11,775 bases of DNA from Pleurotus djamor (GCA_029747585.1 JAPEVF010001259.1:1-11775); one strand, 5' to 3'. Positions 1 through 9,032 are shown, counted from the first letter of the stretch. The notes: generated by a model not told the origin, from the sequence alone. Numbers and translations: made by a program.

Positions 1-269
1 CTTGATCTGCTCCCGAGACCCTGACGTTTGCTTGAGTCGTCGAAATCACCCAGATGCCGAAAAGCTTGAATAGCTTGATTTTTGGGCTTGATCCTTGATC
101 CTTGATGGATCGGTTAGGTTCTTGGAAGTAAGCCTGGGTCATCTACGAGTCGTTGAGCACTGGTTGGAAGGCACTGACGCGTCCATCATCCATGATTACC
201 TTTCGGTGAGTTTTTCCTTCTCCATGCAAAGGCTTCTGAGCTTACCGGGACTTTTGTCTGTAGGCTTGA
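1..269 (+). CDS. 3'-terminal exons of an upstream spliced gene (copy 1, partial)
   Basis: The open segment 95-205 reads through LGHLRVVEHWLEGTDASIIH and ends at a GTGAGT donor at 206. An intron of 58 nt (206-263, ending TGTAG) joins it to Ala and a TGA stop at 267-269, giving a C-terminus of HDYLSA. Just upstream, a CTGAC branch-like site and CACCCAG at 47-53 look like the end of another intron, which is complete in copy 2 (8908-8980). All three frames contain a stop between 54 and about 94, so I cannot connect this exon cleanly upstream. The extra N-marked bases in copy 2 at this place suggest a sequence problem. The function is unknown. These would be the last exons of the intron-dense unit seen complete at 6068-9200. 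Confidence 0.35.
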
Positions 270-357
270 TATCCTAACGAGGCGCAGGTTTCCGTTCCAC
301 ACGCCCACATGTGGAGCATCTAAAAATTATCCGTAAGTATTGAATATCACATCAAAT

Positions 358-461
358 TGGTCTCAGGCTCACCGCGTCGGTATCTAGCGGCCACACTTGC
401 ACTTGCTCACCCAGGCATGTACACCCGGGCAGCAGATAGATCATCATCAAGAACGACCAAG
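358..461. other. Segment present in copy 1 and nearly absent in copy 2
   Basis: Between the shared sequences CATCAAAT (350-357) and GGCCTCGCC (462-470), copy 1 has 104 nt and copy 2 has only 13 nt (9289-9301). This net 91-nt difference lies between the end of the upstream transcript and the broken multi-exon gene. It could be 3' flank of the first or promoter/5' leader of the second. I see no terminal inverted repeat or target-site duplication that would make it a transposon footprint. Confidence 0.7.
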
Positions 462-486
462 GGCCTCGCCGAGTGACTCGAACGGA

Positions 487-511
487 CCCAGCGTTCGGTT
501 TTGAACCTGGG
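487..511. other. Conserved hairpin: 9-bp stem with one bulged C
   Basis: CCCAG-C-GTTC, the loop GGTTTT, then GAAC-CTGGG pair as a 9-bp stem with a single bulged C at 492. The element is identical at 9327-9351 in copy 2, although sequence just upstream (the 91-nt indel) and just downstream (an A-run interrupted by GGAGGGGN) differs. Its position after the stop of the upstream transcript would suit a 3'-end RNA structure, but this is inference. Confidence 0.4.
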
Positions 512-612
512 AAGTAGGTAAGCCGAAAAAAAAACCTCCAAATAATTAGTATTCGCGTAGAAACTATCATGCTATCCTTATCCTTATCTCGCACATGACA
601 TTGAAAGAATAA

Positions 613-1771
613 GATGGCGATGGAAGAAGGAACAGGTTAGTAGTTGAAGAAAGTCGAGCGACCGCTGAGTTTGAATATCACCTTGATTCTCTTCGACCAC
701 CATCCTTGCCCTTCCCAACGATTCCGAACGCCCTCTCCTCGACGTTCCTTTCTTTCAAATTCAACTCGCAGAACGCGTCCGCTCTGTCCATCCACAAACG
801 CACTCAGTCTTTCCCTCTCCATCCCTTGGTACGTCCCTTCGACGATCCGGTGTCCTTGCCGTGTACTGATATCTTGTGCTTACTCTAGTGGTTCTTTGAT
901 GCTCAAGATGAAGATGGTGGATGGATGAAGGACTTTGGGCTGGATGTTGGCGCAATAGGTGAGTANTTTTCGACCTCTTTTGTCTTTTCTTTTTTTCTTC
1001 ATCTCTCCCTTCTCCGTATCCACTGCTGTTCATTGGCGCATACTCTTGTCTTTCCCCACCCTCTCGCGTCCATCCTCGTCCTTGCCATCCCTTCGCCCCT
1101 CCTCCTTCCCTTCCTTTTCCCCACTGTTAACCAATGTTAATGCATGCGAACTTCTTCCACAGCCTCGAAGACATCAAGTCAAACCACGATCAACTCCCCG
1201 CTCTTCCTCGAAGACCACAATAAGCACCAAAGTAAGTCAATTCCTTCCGTCTTTCTCTTTTTCTCTTTTTCTTTTCGAGTTGACGTTTTGATCTCATTTT
1301 TCTCTTCTAGTAACTCTCTTACAACTACAACAAGGGTACGGCGCGATGCACGCAAGGGAGAGGGCTGTGGAGTCGAGTCGAAGGCGTTAGGATGCGGCGC
1401 ACCAGCGTTGTGGTACGTCGTCTTTTTTGGTTCATTTGGCTTGTCTTCCCCTTCCCTACGCAGACACTAACCAGCGGTTTCCCCACAGATTCAGCAGAAA
1501 TGACATTTCGTTTGCGACACGATCAGCTAGTAGAGGTGCGAGAGGATCGTTTTAGAAGAAGAAAGAAACACTTTCCAAGGCAAAGTGAGTGGCCTTGCGC
1601 CTCGTCGTTATCGGCAGCCGCCTGTCAACTAGGGCAAGTGCGGCGGGTGAGGGTCGGACGGAGGTGGATGCGGCACGCGAGGAGTGGAAGGGGATGGGAG
1701 GGTTGGATGCGACACGGCGTGTGCGGAGGGAGAGGTTGGTTTCGGTCGGGTTCAAGCAGCATGGTCGATGA
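613..1771 (+). pseudogene. Broken multi-exon gene of unknown function, copy 1
   Basis: Exon-like blocks with phase-compatible introns are: 613-828 (72 open codons), intron 829-888, exon 889-958 (WFFDAQDEDGGWMKDFGLDV...), intron 959-1162, exon 1163-1231, intron 1232-1310, exon 1311-1412 (a charged segment with RERAVESSRRR), intron 1413-1488 (CTAAC branch site), exon 1489-1584 (RLRHDQLVEVREDRFRRRKK), intron 1585-1632, and a last block ending in KQHGR with TGA at 1769-1771. Arg/Glu-rich late exons could form helices or a coiled coil. Problems: the 72-codon block has no ATG, and the ATG at 614 lies in another frame that stops after eight codons. TAG at 1388-1390 interrupts the frame where copy 2 has TGG. 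The 1585-1632 splice does not deliver the plausible last frame. The exon model is mine, from splice signals and open frames. I do not recognise the family. Confidence 0.42.
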
Positions 1772-1854
1772 TATGTGAGTGTCTTTGTTTTCCTTCGCGT
1801 CTGCTTCTTACATACGGGTTCGCTCAGTTAGCTGACTAGTTCACGCACTCAGGG

Positions 1855-2118
1855 ATGGCATTGAGCAAGTACAAAGGGCATACATATGAATGGGTAAGGT
1901 ACTCTGTTCCTTCGGCAGTTGCGAGAGTCAGGGACGGAGTGGGACGGGTAGACGAGAGACGGCAGAAGGGAGAGACGAGGGACAGTTCGCATACACGACA
2001 GCGAGGCCGTGGCATAGACCCAGATAGAAAACATACGTACCCGAAACCAGTCAAGGTGTCGGAAGAAATGAAAATGAAGAGAAAACGGAGTGCGCGACTT
2101 TCGCGTCTGCAAGATTAG
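1855..2118 (+). CDS. Small basic ORF, possibly a terminal exon (copy 1)
   Basis: The ATG-started ORF encodes 87 residues beginning MALSKYKGHTYEW and ending in a very basic stretch (KMKRKRSARL). It follows an intron-like segment that starts at the GTGAGT near 1774 and ends CACTCAG just before 1853, so it may be the last exon of the preceding broken gene rather than a separate gene. Copy 2 matches closely (Tyr6 to Cys), but a deletion of about 23 nt near 2048-2070 shifts the frame and replaces the basic tail. That argues against strong constraint on the tail. No recognisable domain. Confidence 0.28.
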   Translation: MALSKYKGHTYEWVRYSVPSAVARVRDGVGRVDERRQKGETRDSSHTRQRGRGIDPDRKHTYPKPVKVSEEMKMKRKRSARLSRLQD

Positions 2119-2134
2119 CTTAGGTAATGCTCCC

Positions 2135-2141
2135 AGATAAG
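2135..2141 (+). promoter_or_regulatory. GATA-factor-like motif upstream of the disordered-protein gene
   Basis: AGATAAG lies about 75 bp before the ATG at 2213 and is followed by a second GAT core (AGATTAGATC). Copy 2 keeps the same motif at 11147-11153, although neighbouring bases differ by small indels. Fungal GATA factors bind (A/T)GATA(A/G). A single short match is weak evidence. I see no TATA box in this short upstream region. Confidence 0.25.
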
Positions 2142-2212
2142 ATTAGATCAAATGGTTCCGAATCCGAAGCCCCCGATCGCTTTTGTCCTTGGGTTTTTGT
2201 CTACGAAGAACA

Positions 2213-3633
2213 ATGACTACTTACGCAAAAGCATGGTGGATACTAAAGGACGTTGGAAGTAAGTTTCTTCCGCTTTTCCCTTTATCAACTTCTCATCTAC
2301 GAGCTTGTCAACAGCCCACGACCATCATGAACGCTTCACAACTAATATCAGCTTCAACAAATTGTACGTGCTGAATCCTGTTCGAGAGTCTGATTCTCAT
2401 CGCCTTCGTAAAGATATCAAACGTAAAACGCGTAGGAACGCTTCGAGAGCGTCTCCAGCCCTCCAAATGATCCCCGAACTCTCAGAAGACGACGAATCAA
2501 CCTACCTCTTGACCCCTTCCTCATCGCGCTGTTCGAGCCCAAATGAACGAAGTATCAAGGCTCAGCGGCGGCAGGGAAACCTGAGGCTCTCAGAGATCCG
2601 GGTAGCAGAAGATGTCTTTGCCTTCGAGGGACAGCCATGGATGGATCAGTATCACCATCTGTCACCATCTGATCTCCTTCTGGAATATACCCGGGACGCT
2701 GCCTGCCCCAAACTCAGCTTGAACGACATGGCGTACGAGTTTCCTCCGCCACCGTATTTCGACTCGGATAATTCCTCGTCGTCATCTGTGTCGCCAACCC
2801 CATCGCCGCGTCATTCTGGACTTCCCATCACACCAACGACATCCGACGACGAATTCTATGTTTCCCCTTCTCTTGTCAGGCCTTTGAAGATCAACAAGCT
2901 TCGTCCCCCCAAGCTCCACAGTAACCAACCGCAGTACACATCATTTACGCCGAGTCTGTCAGAGTCAGAGTCGGAACTCTCAGACAATGAAGAGGCAAGC
3001 GATTGGTATGCTCAGGAGCTCGGCCAGGTGTTCACCCTGTCTTCCTCTTTACCATGTCTCCCTTCATCACGGCCCGAATCCATGGCTTCACCACTGGCAC
3101 CACCATCACCAACGACGGCTCGAAAAAGCCGCAAGGCTTCGATCACTCGACCGAGCTCGCAATTGGACCCGGCATACCCCGTCGAACGGTTCCATTACCC
3201 CCGCACTCCCACCAAGTCTCGTCCTCCTCCACGCACACCCGTCCCCGGCGATCTTGACGACGAGACGGACGGTTTTGTGGTTCTATTGTCACCCGTACAA
3301 ACGTCTTACCCATCTACTCCTCGAGGGCGAGGCGACTGCTACGCCGAGCTAGACATCGTCTTTGACCTCGACGTGCAGTTCGAAACAGACATGTGCCGAC
3401 CGATGAGCCTTCCTCTTTCCCTTCCTGGGTCACCATTTGACCTGGAGGCAGACATCTCGCAAGCCTTTGAGGCGCTCCGAGCTAGTTCTGACGAGGACGT
3501 GTATGGTGAATTGGTTCCATCTAACGTGGACGAGGTGACCTATTTCGAACCGCGTTCGAGTTGGAGCACCTGTTCTTCGACTAGATCTCGCCAACGAAGG
3601 CCTATCCCCGTTGAGATGTTTATCCGGGTCTAG
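2213..3633 (+). CDS. Two-exon gene for a 454-residue Ser/Pro-rich, mostly disordered protein
   Basis: Exon 1 (2213-2258) encodes MTTYAKAWWILKDVG plus one base. A 56-nt GTAAGT...ACAG intron (2259-2314) splices in phase to exon 2 (2315-3633, stop TAG). The ATG has A at -3. Exon 2 has no in-frame ATG near its start, so the splice is needed; reading through it stops within 63 codons. Features by residue: basic patch about 45-60 (KRKTRR), acidic patch about 70-76 (ELSEDDE), proline run 159-162, Ser-rich tract about 168-173 followed by SP/TP motifs, acidic Ser cluster about 230-244, further SP/TP and basic motifs 274-325, and a basic C-terminus. It has no signal peptide, membrane span or familiar catalytic motif. 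Composition suggests a phosphorylated regulatory or scaffold protein; that is inference. Copy 2 keeps the frame, including an in-frame 12-nt indel, which supports real coding. Confidence 0.8.
2259..2314 (+). other. Intron of the disordered-protein gene
   Basis: This 56-nt intron begins GTAAGT, has a pyrimidine-rich interior and ends GTCAACAG. It is phase 1: the A at 2258 plus CC at 2315 form a Thr codon. In copy 2 (11281-11337) the donor is GTAACT, a weaker match to consensus, while the acceptor region is unchanged. Confidence 0.75.
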
Positions 3634-4390
3634 ACCCTAATTACTTCCTTCTACCTCAATCCTCAATCAATGCGCAATACCCATCTCATCCATATTCGTT
3701 ATGTATCGCCACACCGTTACCTATTACTTATTCGCAACGACATCCCCATTGTAGCCTATAGCTATTTATCCACTTTCACAGTCTAGCCTGTCAGCCCCTC
3801 CTTTTGATCCTTACCCCAATGTATTTGTGAATGCTTGCAGCGCCAAAGTTCGTGGATGTTTGCTGTATTTTTATGAAAATGAAATGCAAGGGATTCTGAT
3901 AGGTCCGTAGCGCTCGTCCCTCCTCAATTTAAATTTCAGACCGGCAGCATGCCGGCCTCTATCTACTACAGGTGAGGAACGACTACGTAGGGGAGTGGAG
4001 GGGAATAAGCAAAGCATAATGACAGCGTACGGAGGGCGAATACTGGCCTCGACACTCGCAAACCTCCCTCCTTATATACCTCTCGCCACGTAGCACCCAG
4101 CCAAACCTTTCGGCTCCGTGTAGCTCTTGGCTTGGGTGTACTGTCCCGCCAACACTTGCCTACGTAAATGAAAATTTCAACCACAGCCTAGACACTCAAC
4201 AGCATACGAAAATTATCACCGAGAGAAATTAGTCGGGTTCAGGTTTGTCGGCCATCAAATTTTCATTTTCAAACACTAGGTACAAGTTCTATGCCAAGGA
4301 CCTCAGACACCCAACGCTCAGGCAAACTCGCTCGATTTACACGACATATCTGTCTAATCCAGCATCTACAAGCAGCCAGTCCTTCGAGGC
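3634..4390. other. 3' flank and gene-free spacer
   Basis: No credible ORF or exon chain here. The first 250 or so bases are the probable 3' UTR; the AT-rich stretch near 3866-3885 (TTTTTATGAAAATGAAAT) may direct 3' processing, although no exact AATAAA is present. A perfect short hairpin, CCGGCA-GCA-TGCCGG, sits at 3941-3955 beside the palindrome AATTTAAATT (about 3926-3935). On the minus strand TATATAAG occurs near 4068-4077, but only ORFs with unremarkable composition follow it. Confidence 0.55.
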
Positions 4391-5400
4391 AATAAAATGG
4401 TGTTGGTACAAGACAGACAGGACTTGCTTCGAGATAAACAGCCGGCCGAGGGCCTTCGGGACGCGCGTGGACGTTAGTCCGAGGGCAGCCAGGAATACCG
4501 ACCCAATCAATACTCAAGCAATGGGATAAAATGGTGTCGATCTGTATAGATATCAATTTCAGCGATTCGTTTGAGGCACGATGAGAAGCAATACCTACAA
4601 GTCTCCTTAATGACCACGAAAATGACTGCTGATGACGGAGGTGACTTGGGTATGATAAAATGGCGTCAATCTGTATAGACATTAATTTTCAGCGATCTGT
4701 GAGGAAGCAAAACGAGAAATAACACTTACGAGTGTCATTCTAGCTCCATAAATGACTGGGAGGGAGTGGGCGTGACGGAGACGCGAGAGACGGCGTGAGT
4801 ACGATAAAATGACGTCGATCTGTATAGTCAGCGATTGGTGATGAGGCAAAACGAGAAATAACACTTACGAGTGTCATTCTAGCTCCATAAATGACTGGGA
4901 GGGAGTGGGCGTGACGGAGACGCTGAAGACGGCTTGGGTACGAACTTACAAGTGCCCTGCTAACGTCAAAAACGATTGGGAGGGAGATTGAGCGACGGGG
5001 ACGCGGGAGACGGCGTGAGTACAATAAAATGGCGTCGATCTGTACATACTTTGCTGATCAGGGACTCTTTACGAGAGAGTAACAGCACGTCACTTACTAG
5101 GTGCCCAAAGCGACACAACAGTCGCGTCCATTGGTTTCTAGGCCGCCGCCGAAATACCCAAGAACATCATTTTCAAGTTGAAAATGAGCATGGACGCGGT
5201 GGGGACTCGTCCAGAAAATCAGGATGAATCCGAGGGTGGCGAGACACGAGCAAGAGCGACAGGGCGTAGATACGGATGGCGAGTCACGGAGAATGGGAGC
5301 GTGCTGGATACACAACACCAAAGGGAGACGAATAGACACGAGAGTGGAGAGAAAAGGGGGCGATAAAATGGAGTCGATCTATATATATATTGCTGTTCGA
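4391..5400. repeat. Degenerate minisatellite array with a recurring ATAAAATGG core
   Basis: A core resembling GATAAAATGGCGTCGATCTG recurs at about 4391 (weak), 4525, 4654, 4803, 5023 and 5362, with spacings of 134, 129, 149, 220 and 339 bp. Units become longer and less alike to the right. One block of 78 bp is exact: 4707-4784 equals 4846-4923. Each better unit also carries ACACT-TACG-AGTGT, a short inverted repeat, and a run close to GGGAGGGAGTGGGCGTGACG. Minus-strand ORFs here repeat a peptide like IQIDVILSYS only because the DNA repeats. I see no LTR ends, primer-binding site or target-site duplication. Confidence 0.8.
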
Positions 5401-6067
5401 CGACCCGTACGATGTGCAAGAAGGCCCAAGAGCAACAAAACTGTTGGGGAGGGACTTGGACGTAATGGTAGGAGGACAAGAGAAGTCAATGCCCGGATTT
5501 GGGCAATGAAGTTGAAACTCAGCTCGTTAGGGGTGCGCCCCTTCCTTCGCTTGTTCATCAACCTACCTTGTTGGAACGACCGATGAGAGCTTGAAGCGAG
5601 TGTAGACACACTCAGTGAAGCTATATAAGCTTTCTGGGAAGGCTAGCTTATGTCTCTGACGAGAGAAATGAAAATGTCGGCCGACTTGGGCATCTCCTGA
5701 AACTCTCCTATTCCCCCTGCACTTCTTCGTTCTGCGTCGTTTTCCACTTGTACACCACCAAGCTATGCTTCCGGCTGATATATTAGGCGCCCGTAGTGTA
5801 GTACCAAGCACGCATCCAGCCCCGGCAGCCAGAGGAGAAGGAGGAGAAGGGAACGAAAGCAAACACTGCGCTCCTTCTCCTCCTCGTACCGTTCAACCGT
5901 TCTACTCGGTTCAAGGTCTCAGTTCGCCGCTCTTGGGGCAGGTCCCTGAGCGCCAAGCACCCTCGCTTAGCACCTAGCCGAAATGGCATCATTCCCAATT
6001 ATTTTTTTGCACTTCCTGAATGCCGTTCCTTCGAAAATGACGATAAACAACAACCTACCTGAATTCC
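5401..6067. other. Gene-free spacer upstream of the intron-dense unit
   Basis: Open frames on both strands are short, overlapping and compositionally unremarkable, and no run of splice signals organises them. TATATAAG at 5622-5629 is a TATA-like match on the plus strand, but only a nine-codon ORF follows it (MKMSADLGIS near 5668). I see no RNA gene. Confidence 0.5.
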
Positions 6068-6074
6068 TATAAAG
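6068..6074 (+). promoter_or_regulatory. TATA box
   Basis: TATAAAG is followed 30-40 bp later by a pyrimidine tract of about 110 bp and then by the first good donor/acceptor pair (6280/6342). This order matches fungal core promoters in which transcription starts at or after a CT-rich stretch. Confidence 0.55.
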
Positions 6075-6106
6075 GCTGGCTGGATTTCGCTTCAAGTCCC
6101 CATCAA

Positions 6107-6215
6107 CCTCTCTCCTCTCCTCTCCTCTTCTCTTCTCCTTTCCTTTCTCCTTTCTCTCCTCTCTCCGCTCCTCGCCCTCATTTTCTCCTCCTCCTCCTAT
6201 TACTCTCCTCTTCAC
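6107..6215 (+). promoter_or_regulatory. CT-rich core promoter / 5' leader tract
   Basis: This tract of about 110 bp is almost purely C and T on the plus strand, built from CTCTCC, TCTTCTC and CTCCTCCTC runs. Pyrimidine tracts next to the start site are typical of highly expressed fungal genes. The tract could also be a simple-sequence expansion, but its place between the TATA box and the first intron favours a promoter role. Confidence 0.5.
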
Positions 6216-8130
6216 CTGCACCGTGGACACATTGCGGCGTTGACCCACCTGTCCTGGCTACTTAGTCACCGTATCCAAGGTATGGATTCTTCTCCAACTC
6301 GGTTCATTAGGAATTTACTGACCGTTCCTTTCCCTCTCATAGAATTGATCAGCGAGTGACTGAATACAACCGTACATCACTCATGATAGTCAGTTTGGTA
6401 TCACCGAACGATCGACGCACCGATTCCCATCCTTCGTAAGTCTTTTGCCATATAAACTTTGTGAATATTGACCACTGTATCTTTTTACGCCATTCAGTAC
6501 CCTTGCACTTATTGACCACGGTATGTGCTACTCCCGTTACTTGATTGGTTCAACCTATTTACAGTGAATTTATACTTTGTAGTCACCACATCATCTCCAA
6601 CTACCCATCCTCCGATTTCACCCACCACCTGTGTCCTCCACCGTCATCAACAACGGCCAGCATGTTGTCGTCATCGTTGCCAACGGCGCCAAGACACGGT
6701 ACGTACTTGGTCAAACGTCTCGATCACAAACGTCATCGAGAAATCTCACCCGCTTGCTTGTTCGCTCAGCCCTGACCCGATCAGGTTCTCGTACTTGTTC
6801 ACTCGCCTCGCCTGCTCACCTTGCTTCCCTACAGAACGTTTGAGTACACTTACTCATCGCCCTTGTTACCAGAAATTTCGGGGCCTCACCAACGGCCTCG
6901 AATACACCTACTCATCCCCATCTGCCTACACCTCCACCATAGGCAAGGGATTCAATCGGGTAAGTTGCCTCAGGCTGCTTCGTTCCCAAAAATGGCCGAC
7001 TAACCACGATCGGATTCGCTGCTTTCTTCCCCGGTCCCTAGATGCTTGACCCCACATCCCCACGAACCAACAGAGCGACCAGAGGTGGGTAAACTGTCCT
7101 TCGTTAGTAATGAAGGCCTAAGGTTTTGCTTACCCGAAAATGCACCAACCCTCAGGTTTTCACCTTTTCCGCGGGATACTCGGGACGCTCGGAGGCCTAC
7201 ACTTCGACCTGAGGCATGAGGTAAGCGGCTTATTTCGATCTAAAAATGGTTTACTTACAAAGTTCTGTTCCCCCCTCACTCCATAGAACCCCCCGCGATC
7301 AAGCGGATCCACTGGAAACTGTCTAGACTAAAAGGGTAAGTCACACGTACATCATTCCCCAGACTGACAAAGAGCTGACATGGAGTTCCGTGACGAAAAC
7401 TCAAATTTATCAGAAAAACACAAATTCGTCAATTATTCCGCCAAACACGATACGCTGCCCAATGCCAAGTACATCCCCACCAATGGTACGTCCCTGTCCG
7501 GCCTTTGACATTGTTCGCGAAGGCTGATATCGAGATCTTGGTCAGAAATCCGATTTCTTGTCCCTCGAGACAGAATCCTTGCTTTCTCCACGGCAAGTCT
7601 ACGCGTCGGGCTGGGACTGGGTATCACTGAAAGGTATGTAATAGTATCATCTTCACGCGATTTTGCGAAAGGCTGACTGCGGTGATCCTTGTTCTAGGAC
7701 GAAATCACTGGATGGCCGATTTGAAAACTTGGAATTGACGATCCAGATCGACAGATTGACGTACGGCTCTAACCCACCCAAGTTACGACATCCATATCGC
7801 ACCTCTGGCCCAATTTGCGAAGCCTTGGTATTCGTTTTCAAAGCACTAGCTCCCGTGCTCCCCCCTCGCGCCGAAACACGCACTACGCCCGAACGCACGT
7901 AATAATCGTTGGCAAATCAATCTAGCAGTCACATAAGCCCATTAGTAAGTCAATGTATCATGTTTCCCGAACGATTCACTCACTTTGTATTCTCCCCACC
8001 ATTCAGGCAAACATGCCTTGTTTCCTCCACCAACCCTTGAAGGGGCTGTACGATTCGCATGGCACGTAGATGGTGAGTCATACCAGTCCATTTCATATTG
8101 CTTATTTGATGCTAATCGTCCGTGTTGAAG

Positions 8131-8490
8131 GATTTCCCGCCAAATCTGCCACTTGGCCATCTGAAAAGGGTCAATCAACGTCCAACCACGAGTCCAAGCC
8201 CCACGATTAGACTCACCCGCTGTTCATACGTCATTGGACATCCCTCAACCGAGTTTGCGAAGGGATACGACCGTTTCTTGACATTTGCCCATGGACCGCC
8301 CTCATCGCGCCGACCTGACAAAACAACCGAATATCGCAGCAATAACGCCGGTAACGCCGTCCCTGATGCTCCCAGAGTCAAACGTAAGTCACTCGGACAA
8401 GGTTCAATGAATACTCACTCATCTATTCTCGTATTTTGCATTTTTCCACCTCCAGGTACAAAACTCTTGATTTCATCTCGGGAAACTTGA
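8131..8490 (+). pseudogene. Longest open exon of the intron-dense unit, with its stop
   Basis: After an acceptor ending TTGAAG (8130), one frame is open for 84 codons (DFPPNLPLGHLKRVNQ..., later GHPSTEFAKGYDRFLTFAHG) to the GTAAGT donor at 8384. Splicing 8384-8455 joins a further short frame ending TGA at 8488-8490. The 72-nt intron is a multiple of three with no in-frame stop, so retaining it also stays open. The preceding exon (8007-8072, GKHALFPPPTLEGAVRFAWH) is open in a phase that does not deliver this frame. The chain is therefore broken or mis-modelled here. No domain recognised. Confidence 0.3.
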
Positions 8491-8581
8491 TGAATCACTT
8501 GGATTCGCGTGTTCCCTAGATGGTACGTCCCTTATTCGTCTGTGAACATTGTTTCAGAAGTGCTGACATTGCGCTTGAAGA

Positions 8582-8818
8582 TTTCAACAGGCACTCACCT
8601 CGCGACGCGGCACAAATGTTGGAATGATCGCCGAGCGCCGGAACGCTGGACAAATCCAGCTACACCCTCAATATCGTAGGGTATTGGCGCATCCAAGACC
8701 GAGTTTACAAGGGTCTACGTCAAGAATTGAAATTTTCGACCGTGGACGTCCTCATGGACCGAATTTTCTGAACTCTCGGAAACACGCCAGGGACGTTGTA
8801 GGAACGATGGCTGCTTGA
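8582..8818 (+). pseudogene. Open exon of the intron-dense unit ending in TGA
   Basis: After the intron at 8523-8580 (TGCTGAC branch site) one frame stays open for 78 codons, with segments such as RRGTNVGMIAERRNAGQIQL and RGRPHGPNFLNSRKHARDVV, and ends at TGA 8816-8818, twelve bases before the next GTAAGT donor. It could be the true end of a protein, with later introns in a 3' UTR, or simply one more exon of a decayed gene. The exon before it (8456-8522) is open in a frame (YKTLDFISGNLMNHLDSRVP) that reaches a TAG just before its donor. The product is basic with no recognised domain. Confidence 0.3.
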
Positions 8819-9032
8819 TACGAATGCTACGTAAGTGATTTTGCAAGTCTGGAAGCGAGCCTAAACTCACCTATGTTGGACGGTTCAGGTCCGAAAAACA
8901 CTTGATGGTGAGGCGTTATCCCATCATCTTGATCTGCTCCCGAGACCCTGACGTTTGCTTGAGTCGTCGAAATCACCCAGNATGCCGAAAAGCTTGAATA
9001 NGCTTGATTTTTGGGCTTGATCCTTGATCCTN

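Larger units (their letters stand above)
1..2740 (+). repeat. Long direct repeat, copy 1
   Basis: This segment recurs in the same orientation at 8928-11775. It carries the last exons of an upstream transcript, a broken multi-exon gene, a small ORF and the first part of the disordered-protein gene. Similarity does not end at 2740; the window simply runs out in copy 2. The left edge coincides with base 1, so the true start is unknown. Bases 1-345, 613-880, about 1489-1690 and 2488-2740 are identical or nearly so to copy 2, while introns and the 5' flank of the broken gene differ by substitutions and indels. Confidence 0.97.

Noticed and set aside
497..507. Minus-strand GGTTCAAAACC resembling a tRNA B box
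   Set aside because: No A box at a suitable distance, and the five bases on either side do not pair as a T-stem; the sequence is part of a larger hairpin instead.
644..928. 94-residue ATG-free ORF in the first exon block, also present in copy 2
   Set aside because: It starts at a non-ATG codon and reads across a good intron (829-888); the frame two bases along joins the WFFDAQDEDGG exon in phase and is preferred.
2987..3352. ORFs overlapping the disordered-protein gene in another frame
   Set aside because: His/Pro/Arg-rich out-of-frame products of a Ser/Pro-rich coding sequence; no independent start or conservation evidence.
4269..5024. Minus-strand ORFs repeating an IQID-ILSY peptide
   Set aside because: The peptide repeat follows from the DNA minisatellite; the ORFs overlap, end at random and have no supporting splice or start signals.
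5168..5186. Palindrome CATTTTCAA-G-TTGAAAATG
   Set aside because: A perfect but isolated 9-bp inverted repeat in spacer DNA; nothing around it suggests an operator, origin or transposon end.
4391..5400. CRISPR-like array
   Set aside because: Units are degenerate, spacing is irregular (129-339 bp), sequence between cores is itself repeated, and the context is eukaryotic.
5622..5629. TATATAAG as a promoter
   Set aside because: No CT tract, exon chain or ORF longer than nine codons follows in a sensible position.
8106..8350. Possible resemblance of exon peptides around NHWMADL (7715) and the later LPLGHL (8140) to fungal phospholipase C-like phosphodiesterases
   Set aside because: Only a few residues agree with my memory of the family, the two peptides are in phases that do not join, and no catalytic motif follows.
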